In this document: in pieces, positions 53,696-61,742 of the stretch
Numbering within the stretch: the first letter of the stretch is position 1
Layout of the letters: every line of letters starts with the position of its first letter
Assembly: GCF_003703975.1 (NCBI RefSeq)
Contig: NZ_QTJY01000002.1
Location: forward strand, 496,001 to 560,000
Origin: Larkinella soli
GTDB taxonomy: Bacteria; Bacteroidota; Bacteroidia; Cytophagales; Spirosomataceae
DNA: 64,000 bases
Direction of reading: 5' to 3'
Program-made: the position numbers and the translations under genes
The notes under the pieces: generated by a model
Database searches by the model: none
Told to the model about the DNA's origin: nothing
Seen by the model: the letters and a program-made list of their open reading frames with translations, nothing else

Positions 53696-55705
53696 TTATT
53701 TACCCTGCGTCTCCGAAGAAATGGCGGCCACCGGCACCTTCAGGTACTGATCGAACCAACGGAGGTACCGGTCGAAGCGGTCTTTCTGATAACTCGGCAC
53801 CGTAATCCCGTGAAACTGACCCGGGTAGATGATAAGCTGCGTCGGAACGCCCAGCGTTTTCAGGGCCTGATACATCTGCTCACTGCCCGCGATCGGAACG
53901 TTGAAGTCCTTCTCCCCTCCCATGAACAGCGTCGGCGTTTTGATTTTATCGGCTTTCAGGAACGGGTACGACACCTTCATCCATTTCTCCGGATTTTTCC
54001 AGGGCAGGCCGAGTTCGTTCTCATACTGATTCACATACTGATCGGACCCGTACATCGTGATCTGGAGCGAACTGCCGGCTCCGCTGGCGGCCGCTTTGAA
54101 CCGTGGGTCGGTCGCAATGGTGTAGTTGGTCAGGATGCCGCCGTAACTCCAGCCGCCGATGCCCAGCTTCGCCGGGTCGGCAATGCCGTTGGCGACGAGG
54201 TAATCGGCCGCCCCAAGAATGTCCATGACCTCCTTGTTGCCCCATTCTCCGTAGATGGACTTGCAGAAGGCCAGCCCACGGCCGCTGCTGCCCCGGTAAT
54301 TGACCCCAATGACGGCATAACCGCCCCCGGCCAGCAGCTGCCGCGACAGGTCGAAACCGAAGTTGTCCTGCCCGACCGGCCCGCCGTGAATGAACAGAAT
54401 GGCCGGAAGCCGCTGTCCGGCCGGCGCGTTGGCGGGTCGGAACAGCAGATTGGACACCTCGGTGCCGTCTTTACTTTTCGAGGTAAACCCCTCCACTTTC
54501 GCGAGCGCCAGCGGGGCCAGAAAAGCCTCCTGCACGGTGGTCAGCCGGCGAACGCTGCCGTTCTCCACGGCATAGATCTCCGTCGGCACGGCCGGCTCGC
54601 TCATCAGGGTCACCCAGCTCCCGTTCGGGTGGGTCTTGAGGTCGGCGAAGGCGCGGTCGCCCCCGGCCACCCGGCTGAAGGTGCCGGTTGCGGTTTCGTA
54701 GGCTCCCACGTAAGTCCGGCGGTCGTCGTCGACCAGCACCGCGATGGATTTTCCGTCGGCCGACCAGCGCGGACTCCGGACCGGGCGGTCGAGCGCGGCC
54801 GAGAGCAGGGTCGGTTCACCGCCCGAAACCGGAACGGTTGCCAGAACCGGCTGGTCGTACATGATGAAATTGGCCGGGGTGGTCGAACGCAGGTAGGCGA
54901 TCTTTTTTCCGTCGGGGCTCCAGACCGGGTTATTGTCACGGCCGGCCCACTGGGTCAGCGGCTTCATGGCCGCCCCGGCGCGGGCGTCGATCAGGTAGAG
55001 ATCGGTATTCTCGTTGCGGTCGGGGTCGGCGGTGCGGTTGCTGACGAACACGATCTGCCGGCCGTCGGGCGACCAGACCGGCGACTCCTCGTCGAAACGC
55101 CCTTTCGTGAGCGTATCGAGCGTTTTTTTGGCGACGTCGAACAGATACAGGTGAGCCGCCCGGCGGTCGAGGTAGCCTTTGATGTCTTCCTTGAAATGGT
55201 AGCGGTCGATGACGTAAGGCGTCCGGATTTTGGTCTTGGCCGAGTCGGAATAGTCCTTATCCCGAACGACGAGGGCAATTTTTTTTCCGTCCGGGGCCCA
55301 TTCATAGCTTTCCAGTTCCCCTTTGAGGCTGGTCAGCTTACTGGCCTCTCCGCCCCGGCGGTCGAGGAGCCAGAGCTGGGGGTCTTTGTCGCCGTTGCGG
55401 GCGGCAATGAACGATAGATAGCGGCCGTCGGGACTCCAGCGGGGCATCGATTCGCCCTCGGTGCTGTGCGTCAGCTGCACGGTTTCCTTTCCGTCCCAGC
55501 TGACCATCCAGAGGTCCGTGCTGCGTTTGTCTTTTTCGGCGTCGACGGAAGCCTGTCCAAAAGCCACCCACTTGCCGTCGGGCGATACCTGGGGGTCGGA
55601 AAGGGACTGGAGACGGGCGATGTCGGTCGTGTTGATGGGGCGTTTGGCCGGAGCCTGCGCCAGCGCAGCCCCTCCCGCCAGAAGCAAAGCAAGGATTGGT
55701 TTCAT
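53696..55705 (-). CDS. S9-family serine peptidase, secreted
   Basis: 669 residues with a signal peptide ending near ALAQAP. The N-terminal two-thirds form a propeller, with many S-P-D-G-(R/K) repeats (WSPDGRYLSF, WAPDGKKIAL, WSPDGRQIVF). The C-terminal alpha/beta-hydrolase domain has GGWSYGGILTNY with the catalytic Ser, GGEKDFNVP with the Asp and GQFHGI with the His. The design matches dipeptidyl- or acylaminoacyl-peptidases of clan SC, which act on small peptides in the periplasm. Single gene; no linked function. Confidence 0.93.
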   Translation of the reverse strand: MKPILALLLAGGAALAQAPAKRPINTTDIARLQSLSDPQVSPDGKWVAFGQASVDAEKDKRSTDLWMVSWDGKETVQLTHSTEGESMPRWSPDGRYLSFIAARNGDKDPQLWLLDRRGGEASKLTSLKGELESYEWAPDGKKIALVVRDKDYSDSAKTKIRTPYVIDRYHFKEDIKGYLDRRAAHLYLFDVAKKTLDTLTKGRFDEESPVWSPDGRQIVFVSNRTADPDRNENTDLYLIDARAGAAMKPLTQWAGRDNNPVWSPDGKKIAYLRSTTPANFIMYDQPVLATVPVSGGEPTLLSAALDRPVRSPRWSADGKSIAVLVDDDRRTYVGAYETATGTFSRVAGGDRAFADLKTHPNGSWVTLMSEPAVPTEIYAVENGSVRRLTTVQEAFLAPLALAKVEGFTSKSKDGTEVSNLLFRPANAPAGQRLPAILFIHGGPVGQDNFGFDLSRQLLAGGGYAVIGVNYRGSSGRGLAFCKSIYGEWGNKEVMDILGAADYLVANGIADPAKLGIGGWSYGGILTNYTIATDPRFKAAASGAGSSLQITMYGSDQYVNQYENELGLPWKNPEKWMKVSYPFLKADKIKTPTLFMGGEKDFNVPIAGSEQMYQALKTLGVPTQLIIYPGQFHGITVPSYQKDRFDRYLRWFDQYLKVPVAAISSETQGK

Positions 55706-55751
55706 TCAGGGTATTTGGGCGAATTGATAAAGTGTGAAAGAAAAATCTCCA

Positions 55752-55979
55752 CTACTGATACTTTTTAAATACTTCGGACAGAGATTTCTTCTTTCCCTCG
55801 TTAAGGTCGGCCAGGCCACGGTCGATTTTCTGTTTCTGATCTTCGGTCAATTCATCCCAAAAATCCTTTTGATGATTCACTTCCCGGGACAACAGGGTAA
55901 CATATGCCTGGAGAACCGCATCGTCATCGATCAGATCGATCAGGTGGTGAAGGCTCGATTTTAATTCGACGGTACTCAT
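55752..55979 (-). CDS. Small antitoxin-like protein, orphan
   Basis: 75 residues from the ATG at 55979 (M-S-T-V-E-L-K-S-S-L). The pattern STVELKSSLHHLIDLIDDD, then the acidic/basic end DFWDELTEDQKQKIDRGLAD and KKSLSEVFKKYQ, resembles Bacteroidota proteins annotated as addiction-module antitoxins that pair with RelE/ParE-type toxins. No toxin gene is adjacent. It may be a remnant, or its partner is elsewhere. An ATG 30 bases upstream is less likely. Confidence 0.65.
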   Translation of the reverse strand: MSTVELKSSLHHLIDLIDDDAVLQAYVTLLSREVNHQKDFWDELTEDQKQKIDRGLADLNEGKKKSLSEVFKKYQ

Positions 55980-56043
55980 GAAGCTGTTTCTTTCCCCGAA
56001 TTTAACCATATCCGGGCGTTATGCCAAATCTCCCTGAAATGCA

Positions 56044-56071
56044 GCAGGCCGCCCCGGATGGGGCGGCCTGC
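56044..56071 (-). terminator. GC-rich hairpin after the MerR gene
   Basis: GCAGGCCGCCCC / GGGGCGGCCTGC, 12 perfect pairs with a 4-base loop, begins 22 bases after the MerR stop. No long T run follows. It is likely the terminator of that gene. Confidence 0.7.
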
Positions 56072-56093
56072 GAAACGTAGGCGGTCGTGCGGC

Positions 56094-56867
56094 TTATTTC
56101 AGTCGGGTTTCGGCGAAATGCTTCATGGCCCGGCTCAGGAACTGCACATACTCCGGGTTGTGATTTCCGTTGTGGGTGGTATACCGCGGATCGTCGACGT
56201 ACAGCTGCGCCAGCCCCTTGTAGGCTTCGTACAGATTGCCGTTGGCCACCGAGTTGCCCCAGAACAGGCGAATGTGGGCAAAGTGCCGCGCCACCGCGTT
56301 CTGAACCTCCTCCTCCGTCGGGTCGCGGTGCATCAGCGAGGCCAGGGTCCGGTTGATGTCGAGACCTTCCTGCCGGGCCTGCGCCCATTGTTCTTTCGTC
56401 AGATTCCGGAGTTTGCTCTCCGATTCTTCGACCACTTTGGCGCCGTATTTTTCAACGGCTTCCTGCCGGTAGGCTTCCGCTTGTTCTTTCGGGAAGCCGG
56501 CATACAATTCTTCGTCTGTCAACATGGTTTTTTCTCCTTTAATTCTGGAAATGGTGTTGTCAATCGTTTCCAGTAAAGACGAAAGCCGGTCCCGACGATC
56601 CTGCAAGGCACTCTTATGACTTTCGAGCGCCCTGATCAGGTTGAAATCGGGGTCCTCCAAAACCCGCCGGATCTCCTCCAGCGAAAAATCCAGCTCCTTG
56701 TAAAAGAGAATCTGCTGGAGTCGGAGTAACTCTTTCTCGCCGTAAAGCCGGTACCGGGCTTCCGTACGAATGGATGGTTTCAGGAGGCCGAACCGGTCGT
56801 AGTGGTGCAGCGTGCGCACACTGACCCCCGCCAGTTTTGCCAGTTTGTTTACTGAATACGTCCTCAT
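56094..56867 (-). CDS. MerR-family regulator with TipAS domain
   Basis: 257 residues starting MRTYSVNKLAKLAGVSVRTL. The MerR DNA-binding part is NKLAKLAGVSVRTLHHYDRF, then a long dimerisation helix (LQQILFYKELDFSLEEIRRV). From about residue 115 comes a TipAS antibiotic-recognition domain: EELYAGFPKEQAEAYRQEAV, QWAQARQEGLDINRTLASLM and HFAHIRLFWGNSVANG. Regulators of the TipAL/Mta/SkgA type bind hydrophobic molecules and activate efflux or stress genes. No efflux gene is next to it here. The Mta-like operator at 56894-56926 shows it probably controls itself. Confidence 0.93.
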   Translation of the reverse strand: MRTYSVNKLAKLAGVSVRTLHHYDRFGLLKPSIRTEARYRLYGEKELLRLQQILFYKELDFSLEEIRRVLEDPDFNLIRALESHKSALQDRRDRLSSLLETIDNTISRIKGEKTMLTDEELYAGFPKEQAEAYRQEAVEKYGAKVVEESESKLRNLTKEQWAQARQEGLDINRTLASLMHRDPTEEEVQNAVARHFAHIRLFWGNSVANGNLYEAYKGLAQLYVDDPRYTTHNGNHNPEYVQFLSRAMKHFAETRLK

Positions 56868-56893
56868 CAGCAAGGATTTACGATTGACGGGGG

Positions 56894-56926
56894 TAAAGGT
56901 AGACTATGACGCAAGGGGAGAGTCAA
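56894..56926 (-). promoter_or_regulatory. MerR/Mta-type operator-promoter
   Basis: Minus strand: TTGACT (56926-56921), a 19-base spacer (CTCCCCTTGCGTCATAGTC), then TACCTTTA (56901-56894). The 19-base spacer is the hallmark of MerR-activated promoters, and the core resembles the Mta box of Bacillus (from memory, GACCCTAACGTTGCGTGATT). Half-sites GACT and AGTC are inverted. It is 27 bases before the MerR ATG, so autoregulation is likely. Confidence 0.75.
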
Positions 56927-57034
56927 GAGAAATTTCAAAAAAAAATTTTCAACGGTATCGGTCGGGCTCCTTTCGCAGTTCCGGCGAAGCGAACGGATAC
57001 GGTAATCTTTTCCGGCAGTACGGTAATTTACGCG

Positions 57035-57065
57035 TTGCCGCCCCCCGGCCGGCACGGTACTTTTG
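57035..57065 (+). promoter_or_regulatory. Promoter of the GNAT gene at 57094
   Basis: TTG (57035-57037), a 20-base spacer and TACTTTTG (57058-57065), a match to the TTTG/TAnnTTTG promoter. The transcript would start near 57072, 22 bases before the GTG start. This supports the GTG and rules out the longer reading frame upstream. Confidence 0.65.
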
Positions 57066-57093
57066 TCAAACATTCCACAACAACAAATACATA

Positions 57094-57927
57094 GTGAACG
57101 CAGTAAAGGAAAATGTTCTGTGGCTTGCCGTCGAGCAGGCTGGGGTAGCCTGCTGGCGGGAGTTCTGGCTCACTGCCGGCAGGCTACCGGAACTACAGCC
57201 GGCCATCCACACCCGGGCCCTGCCCGGCGGTGGGCTGGCGGGCCGTTTCGCCGGACCGGACATTCTGGCCTTCAACCGCTGTCTGGGCCTCGGGCTTCAG
57301 CGGGCAGTTGGGGAAGCCGCCCTCGACGCCGTCGAAACGTTTTTCGCGGAAGGCGGCATTCCCCGGTTTTTCGTACCGGTCTTTCCCGGTACTCAGTCCG
57401 ATGCCTTCAGCACACTGCTCGAATCCCGGGGCTACCTCCGCTACAACCAGTGGGCGATGCTCTATCGGCACGCGGAATGGCCGCTGCCCGAAGCCGAAAC
57501 CCACCTAACCATCCGAATTGCCGGTGCAGCCGACCAGGATACTTACGCCCGCATCGTCAATACTGCCTTCGACTGGCCGGAAGCCGTCGGCTACTCCTTC
57601 GCGGCCTCGCTGGGCCGGGCCGGCTGGCGGCACTACCTCGCCCTGAACGGAGAGGAAGCCGTGGCCGTAGCGGCCCTGTATCAGTGCCACGACGTGGGAG
57701 TGATGGCGCTGGGAGCCACGCTGCCCGGCCACCGGAACCTCGGCGCGCAAACCGCCCTCATCCGGCAGCGCATCCGCGACGCCCGGGCTCTGGGCTGCCG
57801 GCACCTTTGCGTCGAAACCGCCGAAAACCGCCCGGAAGCGCCTTCGAAAAGCTACCAGAACCTCATCCGGCAGCATTTCATCCCGGCTTACCTCCGACCG
57901 AATTATCTCTATCACACCAATCGATAA
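57094..57927 (+). CDS. GNAT-family acetyltransferase, long form
   Basis: 277 residues from a GTG start at 57094 (reading N-A-V-K-E-N-V-L-W). The first 140 residues look like a degenerate GNAT fold (FAEGGIPRFFVPVFPG). The second half (about 145-277) is a regular one: TIRIAGAADQDTYARIVNTA, then MALGATLPGHRNLGAQTALI as the acetyl-CoA loop and CRHLCVETAENRP. It may acetylate a small molecule. The GTG fits the promoter at 57035; any longer start would place the promoter inside the gene. It is followed after 14 bases by the nitroreductase-like gene, so they form one operon. Confidence 0.85.
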   Translation: MNAVKENVLWLAVEQAGVACWREFWLTAGRLPELQPAIHTRALPGGGLAGRFAGPDILAFNRCLGLGLQRAVGEAALDAVETFFAEGGIPRFFVPVFPGTQSDAFSTLLESRGYLRYNQWAMLYRHAEWPLPEAETHLTIRIAGAADQDTYARIVNTAFDWPEAVGYSFAASLGRAGWRHYLALNGEEAVAVAALYQCHDVGVMALGATLPGHRNLGAQTALIRQRIRDARALGCRHLCVETAENRPEAPSKSYQNLIRQHFIPAYLRPNYLYHTNR

Positions 57928-57941
57928 CCTTCCTCCATACC

Positions 57942-59354
57942 ATGAGTAAAAGCAATTCGAGCGTCAACCGCCGGGAAATGGTCGGTTCGCTGCTGTTTGC
58001 CTCCGGCGCCATGCTTTCCGAACTGGGCTTTACCCAAAAAGGCCACGCGCTGAAAGAACGGGGCCGCACCCGGCTCGACGGGCTCTCCGACGTTCCGAAA
58101 GGGCTGGCCGAAGCCATCCGGTTTCCGCTGATCGAAGCGCTCTACGGCCGGCGCGCCCGGCGCTTCTCGAAAGGGGCCGAAATCCCCGACGGGCCGGTGA
58201 AATTCAAGTCGAAACACGCGCCCGAGCCGCTGAGCGATCTGGAGCAGATGCTCGTGCTGGCGGCCGCCACCGGCAATACCGGCTGGCACCACATGATCTA
58301 CCGCAACGCCAAATACGCTCCGCACCTGGCTAATTACTCGATGGCCGCCGGGGGCCGGACGTTCCCCTCCTCGGCCGGTTTCCACACCACCGAGTTCTTT
58401 TTTACCGACGACAAGGGCGTCTACTTCCTGCCGACACGCGACGCTCAATCCCTCGTGAAGAAGGAAAACGGGGACTTCGATCTGAACCACTGGCTTACCG
58501 AACATAAAAAGCGAATCGTGAAGCTTCAGAACGGGCGTCTCAACATTCCGGCCAAAGAACCGTTCATGGATGGACATAACACCTGGTGCGTCAACGTTCC
58601 CGGAAGTACGCTGCTCATCCCGGTGGCCGACGTAGCCCAGCATATGCTCGGCGCCCTGTGCTTTCTGGTGCAGAACGGGTACTGCATCTACGACGATACG
58701 AACAACCGGAAAATAAAAGGCCTTGAGAAATTCAGACACCTGGTCGATATTGAGAACCCGTATCCGCTGAGCTACCTCGAACAACTTTGCCTGACGGAGG
58801 CCACCGCCGAAGTGTCCACGGCCTGTTATGCGGGGATGCTGATGCTCCAGGCAACGGGGCTGGGCGGCTGGATGTTCGACGGCATCGACCGGTTCGCCAT
58901 GCTGGGCGCCGGCGGAGAACCGGGTGTCGGGCTGGGTTTCCACCACCGGAAGGTCGGAGACTCTCCCCTGCCGGACGTCACGGGTCTGCCGGGTATTTTC
59001 GAGGCCTTCTGCCCGCCGAACCACAAGGATATGTTCGCGGCCACGCGGGCCATCGTCGAGCGGAAATTCGGCGCCGGCGGGCCATTCCATGCCGGCACCC
59101 CCGGACCGTGGAAGGAAAGCCCCCGCATCCGGTCGAGCGCCCGGTTTCACGACGCCGACTTTCAGGAGTGCGTCGGCACGATGGCGCAGTATATTTACGA
59201 TACGTTCGGGAAGTTCCCGGGTTCGGTGCCGGCGGTATTCTGCCTGACCTATCTCCAGGCCCACCAGCTCGACCTCGACTTCTACGACCATTATTTCAAG
59301 GAGGGAAGCTATTTGTATACCCATGCCAACCACAAAAAATGGTGGAACGCCTGA
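57942..59354 (+). CDS. Nitroreductase-like protein of unknown function
   Basis: 470 residues starting MSKSNSSVNRREMVGSLLF. The RR followed by a hydrophobic stretch (EMVGSLLFASGAMLSELG) resembles a Tat-type signal, but this is uncertain. Residues about 60-180 have patterns of the nitroreductase/SagB fold: EALYGRRARRFSKGAEIPDG, LSDLEQMLVLAAATGN and GGRTFPSSAGFHTTEFFF, the last of which resembles a flavin-binding loop. The C-terminal half (DVAQHMLGALCFLVQNG, KFPGSVPAVFCLTYLQAHQL) is not recognised. It may be a flavin-dependent oxidoreductase; the family assignment is weak. Its last 32 bases overlap the next gene, suggesting coupled translation. Confidence 0.6.
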   Translation: MSKSNSSVNRREMVGSLLFASGAMLSELGFTQKGHALKERGRTRLDGLSDVPKGLAEAIRFPLIEALYGRRARRFSKGAEIPDGPVKFKSKHAPEPLSDLEQMLVLAAATGNTGWHHMIYRNAKYAPHLANYSMAAGGRTFPSSAGFHTTEFFFTDDKGVYFLPTRDAQSLVKKENGDFDLNHWLTEHKKRIVKLQNGRLNIPAKEPFMDGHNTWCVNVPGSTLLIPVADVAQHMLGALCFLVQNGYCIYDDTNNRKIKGLEKFRHLVDIENPYPLSYLEQLCLTEATAEVSTACYAGMLMLQATGLGGWMFDGIDRFAMLGAGGEPGVGLGFHHRKVGDSPLPDVTGLPGIFEAFCPPNHKDMFAATRAIVERKFGAGGPFHAGTPGPWKESPRIRSSARFHDADFQECVGTMAQYIYDTFGKFPGSVPAVFCLTYLQAHQLDLDFYDHYFKEGSYLYTHANHKKWWNA

Positions 59355-61020
59355 CGAAACCGGAACGACCGACATCCGTTACGCCCGATCGAAAGACCTC
59401 AATATTGCCTACCAGATCCTGGGGAAAGGCGAAAAGACGGTTTTTCTGATCAACGGCTGGGTGTCCAATCTCGAAGAAGGCTGGCACCTGCCCGGCGTCA
59501 CCGAATGGCTGACCGAACTCGCCGGTTTTTCGCGGCTGGTTCTCTTCGACAAACGGGGCGTCGGCCTCAGTGACCGGGTCAGCGAACGAAACCTGCCGGG
59601 GCTCGACGAGCGGATGGAAGACCTCCGGGCCATCATGGATCGCGAAGGCATCGAAAAAGCCACCCTCCTCGGTTTTTCCGAAGGTGGGCCGATGGCAATC
59701 CTCTTCAGCGCCGTCTTCCCCGAGCGGGTCGAGTCCCTGATTCTTTACGGCAGCTATGCCTGCTGGACGCGGCAGCCCGATTATCCGATCGGGCTGCCGC
59801 TTTCCGTTCATGAGAAAACGCTGAAAGAGATCGAGCGAAATTGGGGAAAACCGCTCGGCCTGCCGCTGATGGCTCCCAGCGTTGCCGACGACCCGGTGTA
59901 CCGGAACGCCTGGGCCTCCATGCTCCGGAAAAGCGCCGGACCGCAGGCGGCCCTGCTGCTTTACCGGATGAACCTCGGCATCGACGTCCGGCAGACGCTG
60001 CCCAGCCTCCAGGTGCCGGTGCTGATCATTCACCGGTCCGGGGACCGGCTCATTCCGTTGCCGCTGGGCCGATACCTGGCGGACCACATCCCCGGCGCGC
60101 GGTTCGAACTCCTCGACGGCATCGACCACCTTCCCTGGCTCGGCCGTTCGGAGGCAGTTCTCCGGCTGATCCGGGAGTTCCTCGGCAGCCCGGGCAGCGC
60201 CCCTCCGACCGGCTCCTTCCTCGCCACGGTGCTGGCCTTCCGCCCTGTGGGCCAAAATCAATCTCCCGACTTCATTGAACTTATTTCCCACCAGGGCGGT
60301 GAAGCCTTTCGCCGATCGGAGGATACGGTAGTCGGGATTTTCGCGGGGCCGGAGAAAGCCTACCGCTGCCTCCTCGCCATCCAGGAGACCGGTCCGGCTC
60401 CGGACACGCTGCGTATGGCGGTGCATACGGGGGTCTGTCGCCGGGAGGACCGGCGGCCGGAAGGCCCCGCCGTCGACCTGGCTGCCGGGCTGCTCGACAG
60501 CATGGAGGCCGGGCAGGCCTGGGTGACCAAAGCCGCCCGGAACCTGCTCTCTCCGCTGCTGTTCCGGCTGGAACCGGTCCGGGAGGTGAGCCTGCCGGGG
60601 CAGCCGGTGCCGATTCGGGTGTATGCCCGGCCCGTAACCGCCGGGAAAGACCGCTCCTACCAGGAAATCCTGCGGGAAGGCAAGCTGCGGGAGGAAGACA
60701 TCGCCACCCTGCTGGAAATCCGGAACTACCTGGAAGCCAACTACCTGGCTGACCTGACTCTCGAAAGCATCGGCCGCAGCTTCGGGCTGAACGGCTTCAA
60801 ACTGAAATACGGCTTCCGCAAATTGTTCGACACGCCGGTGAAGCAGTTCATTCAGGACCTGAGGCTCGAACACGCCTACCAGCTGGTGGCACATACCAGC
60901 CTGCCGATCACCGACATTGCCGACCAGACCGGCTACCGGCAGGCCGGTAATTTCACGAAGGCGTTCGGGCGAAAATACGGCCGCAGTCCCGTCGAGGTTC
61001 GCAGGGGTGTTCAGGGCTGA
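59323..61020 (+). CDS. Alpha/beta-hydrolase, degenerate cyclase domain and AraC regulator fusion
   Basis: 565 residues in three parts. Residues 19-288 are an alpha/beta-hydrolase (IRYARSKDLNIAYQILGKG, GFSEGG with Ser119, Asp241 in HRSGDRLIP, His269 in GIDHLPW). Residues about 298-440 look like a class III nucleotide cyclase that lost its metal-binding Asp: SFLATVLAFRPVG replaces ATVLFTDIVGST, while DTVVGIFAGPEKAYRCLLAI and VHTGVCRR with GPAVDLAAGL remain. Residues 461-562 are an AraC DNA-binding domain (SIGRSFGLNGFKLKYGFRKL, ITDIADQTGYRQAGNFTKAF). It may bind a hydrophobic or ester-type signal and control genes. Architecture not previously known to me. The 3' end overlaps the convergent SGNH gene by 10 bases. 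Confidence 0.82.
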   Translation: MPTTKNGGTPDETGTTDIRYARSKDLNIAYQILGKGEKTVFLINGWVSNLEEGWHLPGVTEWLTELAGFSRLVLFDKRGVGLSDRVSERNLPGLDERMEDLRAIMDREGIEKATLLGFSEGGPMAILFSAVFPERVESLILYGSYACWTRQPDYPIGLPLSVHEKTLKEIERNWGKPLGLPLMAPSVADDPVYRNAWASMLRKSAGPQAALLLYRMNLGIDVRQTLPSLQVPVLIIHRSGDRLIPLPLGRYLADHIPGARFELLDGIDHLPWLGRSEAVLRLIREFLGSPGSAPPTGSFLATVLAFRPVGQNQSPDFIELISHQGGEAFRRSEDTVVGIFAGPEKAYRCLLAIQETGPAPDTLRMAVHTGVCRREDRRPEGPAVDLAAGLLDSMEAGQAWVTKAARNLLSPLLFRLEPVREVSLPGQPVPIRVYARPVTAGKDRSYQEILREGKLREEDIATLLEIRNYLEANYLADLTLESIGRSFGLNGFKLKYGFRKLFDTPVKQFIQDLRLEHAYQLVAHTSLPITDIADQTGYRQAGNFTKAFGRKYGRSPVEVRRGVQG

Positions 61021-61742
61021 CCATAGATTTCCTTCAGCAGCCGGGCTTTGAGAATACGGGTCCAGATCGCATAGCCGTCGCGGTTCAGGTGGGTGCCGTC
61101 CCACCAGAGCAGGTCCTCGTTCGGCCGGCCCTCCTTCGTCAGAAAATACCGGGTGGTATCGATGAAAAACAGGTGCTGCTGCGTACGGCAATACCGTTCG
61201 ATCAGCCGGTTGGCCCGCTGCACCTTCGGCCAGACCTCCCAGCGGCTTCGGGTCGGAGTGATGGCGAGGTAGTACAGCGGGGTGTCGGGCAGTCGGTGCC
61301 GGATCTGCTCCGCCAGCCGCCGGAAGGCCCCGGCCACCTGCTCGGGCGTTTTGTCGTTAGGGCGGCCCGAAATGTCGTTCGAGCCGGCGAACAGCACGAT
61401 GGCCTTCGGCCGGTAGGGAAAGATGATGCGGTCGGCGTAGAAACTGACGTCCTGGAGTTTGGCCCCGCCGAACCCGCGCCGGATTACCGGAACCGGGTGC
61501 ATATCCTCGGCCAGCGAGTTCCAGAACCGGATGCTCGAACTCCCGACGAACAGAACCGCCTGACGGGGTACGGGCGAGCTTCGGTCTTCGGCCTCGAAAT
61601 CCGCAATTACCGGCTCCCAGACGCCGGGGTCGTCACTTTCCATTTTGGCGTACTCCCGACGGACCCAGAGAAAGCCGAAGGCAGCCGCCAGTACCAGGAT
61701 TCCGACCAGCATGGTCAGAAGTTTAACCCAAGGTCTTTTCAT
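61011..61742 (-). CDS. SGNH/GDSL-family hydrolase
   Basis: 243 residues with an N-terminal membrane anchor (LLTMLVGILVLAAAFGFLW). SGNH blocks are clear: FVGSSSIRFWNSL (nucleophile Ser), GFGGAKLQDV, FAGSNDISGRP and WWDGTHLNRDGYAIW (Asp and His). The family hydrolyses esters of sugars, lipids or cell-wall groups. It probably acts in the periplasm, held to the inner membrane. Its ATG lies 20 bases inside the end of the upstream methyltransferase gene, so the two are translated together. Confidence 0.92.
   Translation of the reverse strand: MKRPWVKLLTMLVGILVLAAAFGFLWVRREYAKMESDDPGVWEPVIADFEAEDRSSPVPRQAVLFVGSSSIRFWNSLAEDMHPVPVIRRGFGGAKLQDVSFYADRIIFPYRPKAIVLFAGSNDISGRPNDKTPEQVAGAFRRLAEQIRHRLPDTPLYYLAITPTRSRWEVWPKVQRANRLIERYCRTQQHLFFIDTTRYFLTKEGRPNEDLLWWDGTHLNRDGYAIWTRILKARLLKEIYGQP

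Noticed and set aside
57063-57941. A long N-terminal extension of the nitroreductase-like gene
   Set aside because: It overlaps the GNAT gene in another frame and is Arg/Gly/Pro-rich without domain features. The ATG at 57942 is followed by a normal protein start.
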